A DNA stretch of 64,000 nucleotides from Sipunculus nudus (lineage: Eukaryota > Annelida > Sipuncula > Golfingiida > Sipunculidae), in assembly GCA_026874595.1 (NCBI GenBank), contig CM049309.1, forward strand, positions 94,446,723-94,510,722. Reading direction: 5' to 3'. This document shows positions 1 to 14,900 of this stretch, piece after piece. How positions within the stretch are numbered: the stretch's first letter is position 1; the number at the start of each line of letters is the position of its first letter. The position numbers and the translations under genes are program-made. The notes under the pieces were generated by a model that saw only the letters and a list, made by a program, of their open reading frames with translations, made no database searches and had not been told where the DNA came from.

Positions 1-1620
1 AAAGAACTTTTTATTTCCTGAGCCAAGTTGAAGTTTCCGTAATTTCCCCTATGATGGCGAGCGGCATAACGCATATTTTGCGTGTTGTTTTATTACACAA
101 CAAAGTGCCACATTAAACATATCCATGAAAATTTTAATCACGTAGAGAAACATACGACATTTGGAACTTGGAAATCACCACTGTTCGTGTTTACCGACAG
201 TAAATGGAAACAAACTGTTTTCTTAATGAGAATCTGTTTTCAGTAAGTGCTCTTAGCATCTGTCTGCGGCCACGTGCTCGCATACCCGGGCTTTCACCGT
301 GCTGGGCAAACAAAAAACTAATAATTATCTCTATATCATTTTCTAACTCCCTTCAATTAGTTCCGGCAATATCAACATGAATATTTCAGGAAGGTTTTAA
401 TTTGTATTTGGTAAAAATCTGCCGAATGTTGTGAATATACTATTGCCTGCCTCGGTTTAATTGGCTCTAAACAGAAAGTGTTCACTTTTTTTGTGCACGC
501 AATGAGATTTGATGATGATTACGTCGTTGTATACATGGCCACACCCGCTGGCAAGATGTAACATGTAAAAACAGCAGGTCCAGGCAATGACTGGCTTTTA
601 TTGTCCAACTTGTCACGGCGGAAACTCCTGTTCAACTGACTAAACTGCATATCAAACGACCGCGGGAAGGTGCGGGCGCACTCAGCGAATCAGGTCAACT
701 GTGACTCGCCACTTAGCCGCCCGCCGAGTCAAAAACCTCGTGCAACGAACATTTACTTACCTGGCGAAGGTGGGGGCCAACCGGGCCGGCTTTGTTTGTT
801 GATACTTACTACGAGTAACTGACGTACGGACAATGTCGGGAGACGGTATACTGATAGAGGTCCCAAACTCACCCGAAAATACCACTCACGGTTACGATTT
901 CTTCTTCCAAGAAGGCGAAGGCATCCCTCTAAACAGTAGGTCGTTTTGTGTATTAATATATACCCAGGGGATAAGGAAAACCTATATGTTTGGTAATGGT
1001 TGTATGTAAACCATGAGATGGTAATGTCATTTCCTGAAAAAAAAAACATATTGTAATAAAAACCAGCCTTGTATCGAAAGGATAAGCAAGTATTATAGCA
1101 TTTACATAAAAAAATAACAAGCATGCACATGTATGTTTACTTGCTGAATAATAATCATAAATGAAATATGAATAAAAAGTGTCAATTTTGTATGTTTGTG
1201 TGTGTGTGTTTCTTCGTATTAACTGTGGTGTTATTCTAAGGAAAATGTTGAAAAAACTGCTCTAATTTGAATTAAATTATATGTTTTACGTCATTTTGCA
1301 ATATTTATTCATCACGACTTTAATTTTACGAAGCATTGTTACACTGTGTATAGAAACCGTGTGAGGTCGTGTTGGGCAGTGCGAGGCAGTCCTGTGTGCA
1401 TAATTCTGACTGGTGTTGTTTTAACGTGTAACGTGCCATGCTTTTCAAAGGCGTCCCTTAAAAACCTGGGTTTGTATCAATATAATTAATGACATATAAA
1501 GGCTCAGCCGCTTGAGGGGCTCCGACTTGAGCGAATAGGCTCTGTACAATCGACGGCAGGTGCATCGATATTGTTACGTGTGACACTTGTCACAGGGGGT
1601 TTTCATTCACCTATACTTAA
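1..1620. other. Mostly featureless flank with a GC-rich patch
   Basis: No recognisable protein-coding exon or RNA gene was found here. Positions about 590-860 are richer in CpG than the surrounding AT-rich sequence and may be a promoter-proximal patch. A short GT run lies near 1195-1212. The rest is AT-rich without repeats that I could see. Confidence 0.5.
761..930 (-). other. Possible minus-strand first exon with strong donor
   Basis: On the minus strand the sequence CCAG|GTAAGTAAAT (donor GTAAGT at 760-755) is a near-perfect 5' splice site. About 170 bases upstream, at 962-957, is a TATATA. Together with the CpG-rich patch this would fit a short first, perhaps non-coding, exon of about 930-761. 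The minus frame open across 1130-753 shows no family I recognise, and other frames stop quickly, so a 5'UTR exon is more likely than coding sequence. This could easily be chance. Confidence 0.2.
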
Positions 1621-1623
1621 TGT

Positions 1624-4600
1624 GCTCGTGTACGTGGGTACATGTATATATATGTGTGTATATTAACCGTGTTTATTATACACAGGCAGTGTACGTTAAG
1701 ATATATGCAGCCATGATGTCATGTGTACATGTATATATATGTGTGTATATTAACCGTGTTTATTATACACAGGCTGTGTACGTTAAGATATATGCAGCCA
1801 TGATGTCATGTGTACATGTATATATATGTGTGTATATTAACCGTATTAATTATACACAGGCAGTGTACGTTAGGATATATGCAGCCACGATGTCATGTGT
1901 ACATGTATATTTATGTGTGTATATTAACCGTGTTTATTATACACAGGCTGTGTACGTTAAGATAAATGCAGCCACGATGTCATGTGTACATGTATATATA
2001 TGTGTGTATATTAACCGTGTTTATTATACACAGGCTGTGTACGTTAAGATAAATGCAGCCACGATGTCATGTGTACATGTATATATATGTGTGTATATTA
2101 ACCGTATTTATTATACACAGGCTGTGTACGTTAAGATATATGCAGCCATGATGTCATGTGTACATGTATATATATGTGTGTATATTAACCGTGTTTATTA
2201 TACACAGGCTGTGTACGTTAAGATAAATGCAGCCATGATGTCATGTGTACATGTATATATATGTGTGTATATTAACCGTGTTTATTATACACAGGCAGTG
2301 TACGTTAAGATAAATGCAGCCATGATGTCATGTGTACATGTATATATATGTGTGTATATTAACCGTGTTTATTATACACAGGCTGTGTACGTTAAGATAT
2401 ATGCAGCCACGATGTCATGTGTACATGTATATATATGTGTGTATATTAACCGTGTTAATTATACACAGGCAGTGTACGTTAAGATATATGCAGCCACGAT
2501 GTCATGTGTACATGTATATATATGTGTGTATATTAACCGTATTTATTATACACAGGCAGTGTACGTTTAGATATATGCAGCCACGATGTCATGTGTACAT
2601 GTATATATATGTGTGTATATTAACCGTATTTATTATACACAGGCAGTGTACGTTTAGATATATGCAGCCACGATGTCATGTGTGCATGTATATAAATGTG
2701 TGTATATTAACCGTATTTATTATACACAGGCTGTGTACGTTAAGATAAATGCAGCCACGATGTCATGTGTACATGTATATATATGTGTGTATATTAACCG
2801 TATTTATTATACACAGGCAGTGCACGTTTAGATATATGCAGCCACGATGTCATGTGTGCATGTATATATATGTGTGTATATTAACCGTGTTTATTATACA
2901 CAGGCTGTGTACGTTAAGATATATACAGCCACGATGTCATGTGTACATGTATATATATGTGTGTATATTAACCGTATTTATTATACACAGGCTGTGTACG
3001 TTAAGATATACGCAGCCATGATGTCATGTGTACATGTATATATATGTGTGTATATTAACCGTATTAATTATACACAGGCAGTGTACGTTAAGATATATGC
3101 AGCCACGATGTCATGTGTACATGTATATATATGTGTGTATATTAACCGTGTTTATTATACACAGGCTGTGTACGTTAAGATAAATGCAGCCATGATGTCA
3201 TGTGTACATGTATATATATGTGTGTATATTAACCGTGTTTATTATACACAGGCAGTGTACGTTAAGATAAATGCAGCCATGATGTCATGTGTACATGTAT
3301 ATATATGTGTGTATATTAATCGTGTTTATTATACACAGGCTGTGTACGTTAAGATATATGCAGCCACGATGTCATGTGTACATGTATATATATGTGTGTA
3401 TATTAACCGTGTTAATTATACACAGGCAGTGTACGTTAAGATATATGCAGCCACGATGTCATGTGTACATGTATATATATGTGTGTATATTAACCGTATT
3501 TATTATACACAGGCAGTGTACGTTTAGATATATGCAGCCACGATGTCATGTGTACATGTATATATATGTGTGTATATTAACCGTATTTATTATACACAGG
3601 CAGTGTACGTTTAGATATATGCAGCCACGATGTCATATGTGCATGTATATAAATGTGTGTATATTAACCGTATTTATTATACACAGGCTGTGTACGTTAA
3701 GATAAATGCAGCCACGATGTCATGTGTACATGTATATATATGTGTGTATATTAACCGTATTTATTATACACAGGCAGTGCACGTTTAGATATATGCAGCC
3801 ACGATGTCATGTGTGCATGTATATATATGTGTGTATATTAACCGTGTTTATTATACACAGGCTGTGTACGTTAAGATATATACAGCCACGATGTCATGTG
3901 TACATGTATATATATGTGTGTATATTAACCGTATTTATTATACACAGGCTGTGTACGTTAAGATATATGCAGCCATGATGTCATGTGTACATGTATATAT
4001 ATGTGTGTATATTAACCGTATTAATTATACACAGGCAGTGTACGTTAAGATATATGCAGCCACGATGTCATGTGTACATGTATATATATGTGTGTATATT
4101 AACCGTGTTTATTATACACAGGCTGTGTACGTTAAGATAAATGCAGCCACGATGTCATGTGTACATGTATATATATGTGTGTATATTAACCGTGTTTATT
4201 ATACACAGGCTGTGTACGTTAAGATAAATGCAGCCACGATGTCATGTGTACATGTATATATATGTGTGTATATTAACCGTATTTATTATACACAGGCTGT
4301 GTACGTTAAGATATATGCAGCCATGATGTCATGTGTACATGTATATATATGTGTGTATATTAACCGTGTTTATTATACACAGGCTGTGTACGTTAAGATA
4401 AATGCAGCCATGATGTCATGTGTACATGTATATATATGTGTGTATATTAACCGTGTTTATTATACACAGGCAGTGTACGTTAAGATAAATGCAGCCATGA
4501 TGTCATGTGTACATGTATATATATGTGTGTATATTAACCGTGTTTATTATACACAGGCTGTGTACGTTAAGATATATGCAGCCACGATGTCATGTGTACA

Positions 4601-7600
4601 TGTATATATATGTGTGTATATTAACCGTGTTAATTATACACAGGCAGTGTACGTTAAGATATATGCAGCCACGATGTCATGTGTACATGTATATATATGT
4701 GTGTATATTAACCGTATTTATTATACACAGGCAGTGTACGTTTAGATATATGCAGCCACGATGTCATGTGTACATGTATATATATGTGTGTATATTAACC
4801 GTATTTATTATACACAGGCAGTGTACGTTTAGATATATGCAGCCACGATGTCATGTGTGCATGTATATAAATGTGTGTATATTAACCGTATTTATTATAC
4901 ACAGGCTGTGTACGTTAAGATAAATGCAGCCACGATGTCATGTGTACATGTATATATATGTGTGTATATTAACCGTATTTATTATACACAGGCAGTGCAC
5001 GTTTAGATATATGCAGCCACGATGTCATGTGTGCATGTATATATATGTGTGTATATTAACCGTGTTTATTATACACAGGCTGTGTACGTTAAGATATATA
5101 CAGCCACGATGTCATGTGTACATGTATAAATATGTGTGTATATTAACCGTATTTATTATACACAGGCTGTGTACGTTAAGATATATGCAGCCACGATGTC
5201 ATGTGTACATGTATATATATGTGTGTATATTAACCGTATTTATTATACACAGGCAGTGTACGTTTAGATATATGCAGCCACGATGTCATGTGTACATGTA
5301 TATATATGTGTGTATATTAACCGTATTTATTATACACAGGCAGTGTACGTTTAGATATATGCAGCCACGATGTCATGTGTGCATGTATATAAATGTGTGT
5401 ATATTAACCGTATTTATTATACACAGGCTGTGTACGTTAAGATAAATGCAGCCACGATGTCATGTGTACATGTATATATATGTGTGTATATTAACCGTAT
5501 TTATTATACACAGGCAGTGCACGTTTAGATATATGCAGCCACGATGTCATGTGTGCATGTATATATATGTGTGTATATTAACCGTGTTTATTATACACAG
5601 GCTGTGTACGTTAAGATATATACAGCCACGATGTCATGGGTACATGTATATATATGTGTGTATATTAACCGTATTTATTATACACAGGCTGTGTACGTTA
5701 AGATATATGCAGCCACGATGTCATGTGTACATGTATATATATGTGTGTATATTAACCGTATTTATAATACACAGGCTGTGTACGTTAAGATATATGCAGC
5801 CACGATGTCATGTGTACATGTATATATATGTGTGTATATTAACCGTATTTATTATACACAGGCTGTGTACGTTAAGATATATGCAGCCACGATGTCATGT
5901 GTACATGTATATATATGTGTGTATATTAACCGTGTTTATTATACACAGGCTGTGTACGTTAAGATAAATGCAGCCATGATGTCATGTGTACATGTATATA
6001 TATGTGTGTATATTAACCGTATTTATTATACACAGGCTGTGTACGTTAAGATAAATGCAGCCATGATGTCATGTGTACATGTATATATATGTGTGTATAT
6101 TAACCGTATTTATTATACACAGGCTGTGTACGTTAAGATAAATGGAGCCATGATGTCATGTGTACATGTATATATATGTGTGTATATTAACCGTGTTTAT
6201 TATACACAGGCTGTGTACGTTAAGATAAATGCAGCCATGATGTCATGTGTACATGTATATATATGTGTGTATATTAACCGTATTTATTATACACAGGCTG
6301 TGTACGTTAAGATAAATGCAGCCATGATGTCATGTGTACATGTATATATATGTGTGTATATTAACCGTATTTATTATACACAGGCTGTGTACGTTAAGAT
6401 AAATGCAGCCATGATGTCATGTGTACATGTTTATATATGTGTGTATATTAACCGTGTTTATTATACACAGGCTGTGTACGTTAAGATAAATGCAGCCATG
6501 ATGTCATGTGTACATGTATATATATGTGTGTATATTAACCGTATTTATTATACACAGGCTGTATACGTTAAGATAAATGCAGCCATGATGTCATGTGTAC
6601 ATGTATATATATGTGTGTATATTAACCGTGTTTATTATACACAGGCTGTGTACGTTAAGATATATGCAGCCACGATGTCATGTGTACATGTATATATATG
6701 TGTGTATATTTACCGTGTTTATTATACACAGGCTGTGTACGTTAAGATAAATGCAGCCACGATGTCATGTGTACATGTATATATATGTGTGTATATTAAC
6801 CGTGTTTATTATACACAGGCAGTGTACGTTAAGATAAATGCAGCCATGATGTCATGTGTACATGTATATATATGTGTGTATATTAACCGTATTTATTATA
6901 CACAGGCTGTGTACGTTAAGATAAATGCAGCCATGATGTCATGTGTACATGTATATATATGTTTGTATATTAACCGTATTTATTATACACAGGCTGTGTA
7001 CGTTAAGATAAATGCAGCCATGATGTCATGTGTACATGTATATATATGTGTGTATATTAACCGTATTTATTATACACAGGCAGTGTACGTTAAGATAAAT
7101 GCAGCCATGATGTCATGTGTACATGTATATATATGTGTGTATATTAACCATATTTATTATACACAGGCTGTGTACGTTAAGATAAATGCAGCCATGATGT
7201 CACGTGTACATGTATATATGTGTGTATATTAACCGTATTTATTATACACAGGCTGTGTACGTTAAGATAAATGCAGCCATGATGTTATGTGTACATGTAT
7301 ATATATGTGTGTATATTAACCGTATTTATTATACACAGGCTGTGTACGTTAAGATAAATGCAGCCATGATGTCATGTGTACATGTATATATATGTGTGTA
7401 TATAAACCGTATTTATTATACACAGGCTGTGTACGTTAAGATAAATGCAGCCATAATGTTATGTGTACATGTATATATATGTGTGTATATTAACCGTGTT
7501 TATTATACACAGGCTGTGTACGTTAAGATAAATGCAGCCATGATGTCATGTGTACAAGTATATATATGTGTGTATATTAACCGTGTTTATTATACACAGG

Positions 7601-10352
7601 CTGTGTACGTTTAGATATATGCAGCCACGATGTCATGTGTACATGTATATATATGTGTGTATATTAACCGTGTTTATTATACACAGGCTGTGTACGTTAA
7701 GATATATGCAGCCACGATGTCATGTGTACATGTATATATATGTGTGTATATTAACCGTGTTTATTATACACAGGCTGTGTACGTTAAGATATATGCAGCC
7801 ACGATGTCATGTGTACATGTATATATATGTGTGTATATTAACCGTGTTTATTATACACAGGCTGTGTACGTTAAGATATATGCAGCCACGATGTCATGTG
7901 TACATGTATATATATGTGTGTATATTAACCGTGTTTATTATACACAGGCTGTGTACGTTAAGATATATGCAGCCACGATATCATGTGTACATGTATATAT
8001 ATGTGTGTATATTAACCGTGTTTATTATACACAGGCTGTGTACGTTAAGATATATGCAGCCACGATGTCATGTGTACATGTATATATATGTGTGTATATT
8101 AACCGTGTTTATGATACACAGGCTGTGTACGTTAAGATATATGCAGCCACGATGTCATGTGTACATGTATATATATGTGTGTATATTAACCGTGTTTATT
8201 ATACACAGGCTGTGTACGTTTAGATATATGCAGCCACGATGTCATGTGTACATGTATATATATGTGTGTATATTAACCGTGTTTATTATACACAGGCTGT
8301 GTACGTTTAGATATATGCAGCCACGATGTCATGTGTACATGTATATATATGTGTGTATATTAACCGTGTTTATAATACACAGGCTGTGTACGTTAAGATA
8401 TATGCAGCCACGATGTCATGTGTACATGTATATATATGTGTGTATATTAACCGTGTTTATTATACACAGGCATGTGTACGTTTAGATATATGCAGCCACG
8501 ATGTCATGTGTACATGTATATATATATGTGTGTATATTAACCGTGTTTATTATACACAGGCTGTGTACGTTTAGATATATGCAGCCACGATGTCATGTGT
8601 ACATGTATATATATGTGTGTATATTAACCGTGTTATTATACACAGGCATGTGTACGTTTAGATATATGCAGCTACGATGTCATGTGTACATGTATATATA
8701 TGTGTGTATATTAACCGTGTTATTATACACAGGCTGTGTACGTTAAGATATATGCAGCCACGATGTCATGTGTACATGTATATATATATGTGTGTATATT
8801 AACCGTGTTTATTATACACAGGCATGTGTACGTTTAGATATATGCAGCCACGATGTCATGTGTACATGTATATATATGTGTGTATATTAACCGTATTTAT
8901 TATACACAGGCTGTGTACGTTAAGATAAATGCAGCCATGATGTCATGTGTACATGTATATATATGTGTATATTAACCGTATTTATTATACACAGGCTGTG
9001 TACGTTAAGATAAATGCAGCCATGATGTCATGTGTACATGTATATATATGTGTGTATATTAACCGTGTTTATTATACACAGGCTGTGTACGTTAAGATAA
9101 ATGCAGCCATGATGTCATGTGTACATGTATATATATGTGTGTATATTAACCGTATTTATTATACACAGGCTGTGTACGTTAAGATAAATGCAGCCATAAT
9201 GTTATGTGTACATGTATATATATGTGTGTATATTAACCGTGTTTATTATACACAGGCTGTGTACGTTAAGATAAATGCAGCCATGATGTCATGTGTACAA
9301 GTATATATATGTGTGTATATTAACCGTGTTTATTATACACAGGCTGTGTACGTTTAGATATATGCAGCCACGATGTCATGTGTACATGTATATATATGTG
9401 TGTATATTAACCGTGTTTATTATACACAGGCTGTGTACGTTAAGATATATGCAGCCACGATGTCATGTGTACATGTATATATATGTGTGTATATTAACCG
9501 TGTTTATTATACACAGGCTGTGTACGTTAAGATATATGCAGCCACGATGTCATGTGTACATGTATATATATGTGTGTATATTAACCGTGTTTATTATACA
9601 CAGGCTGTGTACGTTAAGATATATGCAGCCACGATGTCATGTGTACATGTATATATATGTGTGTATATTAACCGTGTTTATGATACACAGGCTGTGTACG
9701 TTAAGATATATGCAGCCACGATGTCATGTGTACATGTATATATATGTGTGTATATTAACCGTGTTTATTATACACAGGCTGTGTACGTTTAGATATATGC
9801 AGCCACGATGTCATGTGTACATGTATATATATGTGTGTATATTAACCGTGTTTATTATACACAGGCTGTGTACGTTAAGATATATGCAGCCACGATGTCA
9901 TGTGTACATGTATATATATGTGTGTATATTAACCGTGTTTATTATACACAGGCATGTGTACGTTTAGATATATGCAGCCACGATGTCATGTGTACATGTA
10001 TATATATGTGTGTATATTAACCGTGTTTATTATACACAGGCTGTGTACGTTTAGATATATGCAGCCACGATGTCATGTGTACATGTATATATATGTGTGT
10101 ATATTAACCGTGTTATTATACACAGGCATGTGTACGTTTAGATATATGCAGCTACGATGTCATGTGTACATGTATATATATGTGTGTATATTAACCGTGT
10201 TATTATACACAGGCATGTGTACGTTTAGATATATGCAGCTACGATGTCATGTGTACATGTATATATATGTGTGTATATTAACCGTGTTTATTATACACAG
10301 GCTGTGTACGTTAAGATAAATGCAGCCATGATGTCATGTGTACATGTATATA
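1624..10352. repeat. 87-bp satellite array, about 100 copies
   Basis: An uninterrupted tandem array with an 87-bp period. Each unit has an alternating purine/pyrimidine part built around TGTACATGTATATATATG, then ATTAACCGTGTTTATTATAC, ACAGGCTGTGTACGTTAAGA and TATATGCAGCCACGATGTCA. Variants occur at a few fixed sites (CAG/CTG before TGTACG, TTAAGA/TTTAGA, ATATGC/AAATGC, CACGATG/CATGATG, GTGTTT/GTATTT). Because 87 is a multiple of 3, long ORFs run through several frames, but they encode only the same 29-residue repeat and are not credible genes. Units near 8460-8830 and 9950-10220 carry small indels. Edges are approximate: the left edge grades out of unique sequence near 1624 and the right edge ends abruptly at about 10352. 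Confidence 0.97.
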
Positions 10353-11939
10353 AGGAACCCATCAGCTGCATTCTTTAACAACCGAAATGTAAACCCTGCA
10401 GATGTGGTGTAAACAAACCCTTTTTTCTGTTTACATTATTCGAACAATACATAAACTGAGAGCGGAGTTTTCATCTTGTATGATTTACCGCCAATAGGAC
10501 CATCAGCTACTCTGAATAACATTGCCCATACTTCAGTCAAACTAAAACAGATACAAGTGTAAATCAATAATATATATTAAAGAGATATTTGCCGTTAAGA
10601 TAATGGTCTTCGCACCTTAACCCGTGCAGGCTCATGGATCACAATTAATTTTGTAGCACGCCACAAAACATGTTAGCGCATCTCTATCAGATTTGCTGGC
10701 CTCGCATTAGAAAAATTATAATTCTAGAGTTTACAAATTATCCTCATTTTAGAAATGATCATTTACACGCGCTGTGATCAGTCTTTACCGTGTACCTGTG
10801 ATCAGTCTTTACCGTGTACCTGTGATCAGTTTTTTACCGTGTACCTGAAATCACAGTTTGAAAGAATATTGAACTGTTCTGACTTTCACAAATCCGTTTT
10901 CTACAGGAGTGTATATTGCCTGGACGTTGAATAAAACATTGCAACCCAAAAAAAAGGCTCATACAATATATATGGAAACTACGCGTCCACATGCATGGGG
11001 TATTCATACTTGACGATTATAAAGCATTTATATACAAACTCAAAGGTGAACACAAAGGTTTAACCTACGCGCGCCTTCGCTATTTATTAAAATTACCATA
11101 TGTATTTTGGACGTTTACCTGTGATGTATATTTCTACATTAAATATAAACCCATATAAAGCTGCAGAGTAGAACTGGACCTTTCAGAACACATTAAAATT
11201 ATAATGTTAACAGACAGTTAAATCAGCGTTACAATATACGAAAAGCTGATTCAGTTGAGAACTGTAAGAAATTAACTTTTTTTAGGTATATTTAAAAAAA
11301 TGCCGAAAATGTGTATTTTGAACAACACGTATAACAGTATAAGCTTCTGTAAGTTGATACGTTTTTTACACAGATACAGGTTCCCGAGCATCAATCTGAT
11401 TGGAAAAGGTGTAATGTTTTGATTGGATTCGTTTTCTTTTAGACCTGTATTTTGCTGTTTGTATGGCTGATTGTAGGTTAGTCCGAGCCTGCCTTGTAAT
11501 AACAGATCTGCCGACCCCATGGGCAATTTCTGTCCCAAAATATTGACACAAGAGCAGATCTGTGCGTGCGTTTTGTGTTTTGATGGGCGTAGACTATTGA
11601 CAAGTTGCAGCTGACGCTTTCATTGTTTGCTGTCCTAGATTGGTCCCCTCCTCAAGCGTTTCATGTACTTTCATCCGTCATTACGTGCACTCCGATTATT
11701 CACATCAATCTTGTGTATTGTGTGCATATTTGAGTATTCCGTGCTTCAGCATTACAGTACCAGGCCAGGACACGAGTTTAAAGAAGCTCAGACACCCTTG
11801 TGGTTATCAGGTGTATAAAATGGAGCTTAATATAAAATGGATATATTTGCATATTATATATAAAGTTATAAAATGTAGCGGTCATAGAATGTACTAAGCC
11901 CATGCCTCCGTAGGATTTGTGCCTGAGTATTCCGTTTTA
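10353..11939. other. AT-rich spacer without recognised genes
   Basis: Between the two large arrays I see no exon with a recognisable product. ORFs at 11272-11551 (minus) and 11640-11897 (plus) are short and have no family features. A small 26-bp tandem repeat is listed separately. Confidence 0.5.
10775..10848. repeat. 26-bp tandem repeat, three copies
   Basis: The unit TGTGATCAGTCTTTACCGTG plus TACC is repeated about three times, the third copy having a longer T run. It is a local minisatellite with no evident function. Confidence 0.85.
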
Positions 11940-14900
11940 CACATCTGGCATCCTAGCCTCTGTTCTCTTTGAGTGGATTTGTGCTCGTCCTGGCCTCTGT
12001 TCTCTTTGAATCGGTACGTGCGCGCTCGTCCTGGCATTTGTTCTCTTTGAATGGGTTCTTGCTCTTCCTGAGATTTGTTCTCTCTGAGTGGGTTCGCACT
12101 CGTCCTGACATCTGTTCTCTTTGAGTGGGTTCGTGCTCGTCCTGGCTTCTGTTCTCTTTGAGTGGGTTCGTGCTCGTCTTGGCATCTGTTCTCTTTGAGT
12201 GGGTTCGTGCTCGTCCTCGCCTCTGTTCTCATTGAGTAGGTTCGTGCTCGTCCTCGCCTCAGTTCTCTTTGAGTGGGTTCGTGCTCGTCCTGACCTCTGT
12301 TCTCTTTGAGTGGGTTCGTGCTCGTCCTGGCCTCTGTTCTCTTGAGTGTGATCGTACTCTTCCTGACCTCTGTTCACTTTGAGTGGGATCGTGCTGGCCC
12401 TGACCTCTGTTCTGTTTGAGTGAGTTCGTGCTCTTCCTGGCATCTGTTCTCTTTGAGTGGTTTCGTGCTCGTCCTTGCCTCTGTTCTCTTTGAGTGGGTT
12501 CGTGGTCGTCCTGGCCTTTGTACTCTTTGAGTGGGTTCGTGCTCGTCCTGGCCTCTTTTCTCTTGAGTGTGTTCGTACTCTTCCTGACCTCTGTTCTCTT
12601 TGAGTGGGATCGTGCTCGTCCTGGCCTATGTTCTCTTTGAGTGGGTTCGCGCTCTTCCTGACCTCTGTTCTCCTTGATTGGGTTCGTGGTCGTCCTGGCC
12701 TCTGTTCTGTTTGAGTGGTTTCGTGCTCGTCCTGGCCTCTGTTCTCTTTGAGTGGGTTCGTGCTCGTCCTGGCCTCTTTTCTCTTGAGTGTGTTCGTACT
12801 CTTCCTGACCTCTGTTCTCTTTGAGTGGGATCGTGCTGGTCCTGGCCTATGTTCTCTTTGAGTGGGTTCGCGCTCTTCCTGACCTCTGTTCTCCTTGATT
12901 GGGTTCGTGGTCGTCCTGGCCTATGTTCTCTTTGAGTGGGATCGTGCTCGTCCTGGCCTATGTTCTCTTTGAGTGGGTTCGCGCTCTTCCTGACCTCTGT
13001 TCTCCTTGATTGGATTCGTGGTCGTCCTGGCCTCTGTTCTGTTTGAGTGGTTTCGTGCTCGTCCTGGCCTCTGTTCTCTTTGAGTGGGATCGTGCTCGTC
13101 CTGGCCTATGTTCTCTTTGAGTGGGTTCGCGCTCTTCCTGATCTCTGTTCTTCTTGATTGGGTTCGTGGTCGTCCTGGCCTCTGTTCTGTTTGAGTGGTT
13201 TCGTGCTCGTCCTGGCCTCTGTTCTCTTTGAGTGGGTTCGTGCTCGTCCTGGCATCTGTTCTACATTAGAAGATTCGTGCTCGACCTGGCCTCTGTTCTC
13301 TTGAGTGTGATCGTACTCTTCCTGACCTCTGTTCACTTTGAGTGGGATCGTGCTGGCCCTGACCTCTGTTCTGTTTGAGTGAGTTCGTGCTCTTCCTGGC
13401 ATCTGTTCTCTTTGAGTGGTTTCGTGCTCGTCCTTGCCTCTGTTCTCTTTGAGTGGGTTCGTGGTCGTCCTGGCCTTTGTACTCTTTGAGTGGGTTCGTG
13501 CTCGTCCTGGCCTCTTTTCTCTTGAGTGTGTTCGTACTCTTCCTGACCTCTGTTCTCTTTGAGTGGGATCGTGCTCGTCCTGGCCTATGTTCTCTTTGAG
13601 TGGGTTCGCGCTCTTCCTGACCTCTGTTCTCCTTGATTGGGTTCGTGGTCGTCCTGGCCTCTGTTCTGTTTGAGTGGTTTCGTGCTCGTCCTGGCCTCTG
13701 TTCTCTTTGAGTGGGTTCGTGCTCGTCCTGGCCTCTTTTCTCTTGAGCGTGTTCGTACTCTTCCTGACCTCTGTTCTCTTTGAGTGGGATCGTGCTGGTC
13801 CTGGCCTATGTTCTCTTTGAGTGGGTTCGCGCTCTTCCTGACCTCTGTTCTCCTTGATTGGGTTCGTGGTCGTCCTGGCCTATGTTCTCTTTGAGTGGGA
13901 TCGTGCTCGTCCTGGCCTATGTTCTCTTTGAGTGGGTTCGCGCTCTTCCTGACCTCTGTTCTCCTTGATTGGATTCGTGGTCGTCCTGGCCTCTGTTCTG
14001 TTTGAGTGGTTTCGTGCTCGTCCTGGCCTCTGTTCTCTTTGAGTGGGATCGTGCTCGTCCTGGCCTATGTTCTCTTTGAGTGGGTTCGCGCTCTTCCTGA
14101 CCTCTGTTCTCCTTGATTGGGTTCGTGGTCGTCCTGGCCTCTGTTCTGTTTGAGTGGTTTCGTGCTCGTCCTGGCTTCTGTTCTCTTTGAGTGGGTTCGT
14201 GCTCGTCCTGGCATCTGTTCTACATTAGAAGATTCGTGCTCTTCCTTGCCTCTGTTCTCTTTGAGTGAGTTAGTGCTCGTCCTTGCCTCTGTTCTCTTTG
14301 AGTGTGTTCGTGCTCTTCCTGGCCTCTGTTCTCTTTGAGAGGTTTCATTCTCGTCCTGACCTCTATTCTCTTTGAGTGGATTGATGCTCGTCCTGGCTTC
14401 TGTTCTCTTTAAGTGGGTTCGTGCGCGTTTTGGCCTCTGTTTTCTTTGAGTGGGTTGATGCTCGTCCTGGCCTCTGTTCTCTTTGAGTGGGTTCGAGCTC
14501 TTCCTTGCCTCTGTTCTCTTTGAGTGAGTTAGTACTCGTCCTTGCCTCTGTTCTCTTTGAGTGTGTTCGTGTGCGTCTGGCATCTGTTCTCTTTGAGATG
14601 TTTCATTCTCGTCCTGAACTCTATTCTCTTTGAGTGGATTGATGCTCGTCCTGGCCTCTGTTTTCTTTGAGTGGGTTCGTGCGCGTCCTGGCATCTGTTC
14701 TCTTTGAGTGGGTTCGTGCTCGTTTTGGCATCTGTTTTCTTTGAGTGGGTTCGTGCTCGTCCTGGCATCTGTTCTCTTTGAGAGGTTTCATTCTCGTCCT
14801 GACCTCTATTCTCTTTGAGTGGATTGATGCTCGTCCTGGCCTCTGTTTTCTTTGAGTGGGTTCGTGCCGTCCTGGCATCTGTTCTCTTTGAGTGGGTTCG

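Noticed and set aside
751-790. ACTTACCTGGCG resembling the 5' end of U1 snRNA
   Set aside because: The match stops after about 11 bases and none of the U1 stem-loops follow; it is better read as a splice donor on the minus strand.
1587-10319. Many long ORFs (up to 562 codons) across the 87-bp satellite
   Set aside because: The period is a multiple of 3, so any stop-free frame of one unit stays open. Two frames are open at once, the sequence has only satellite composition, and there is no start context, signal or domain.
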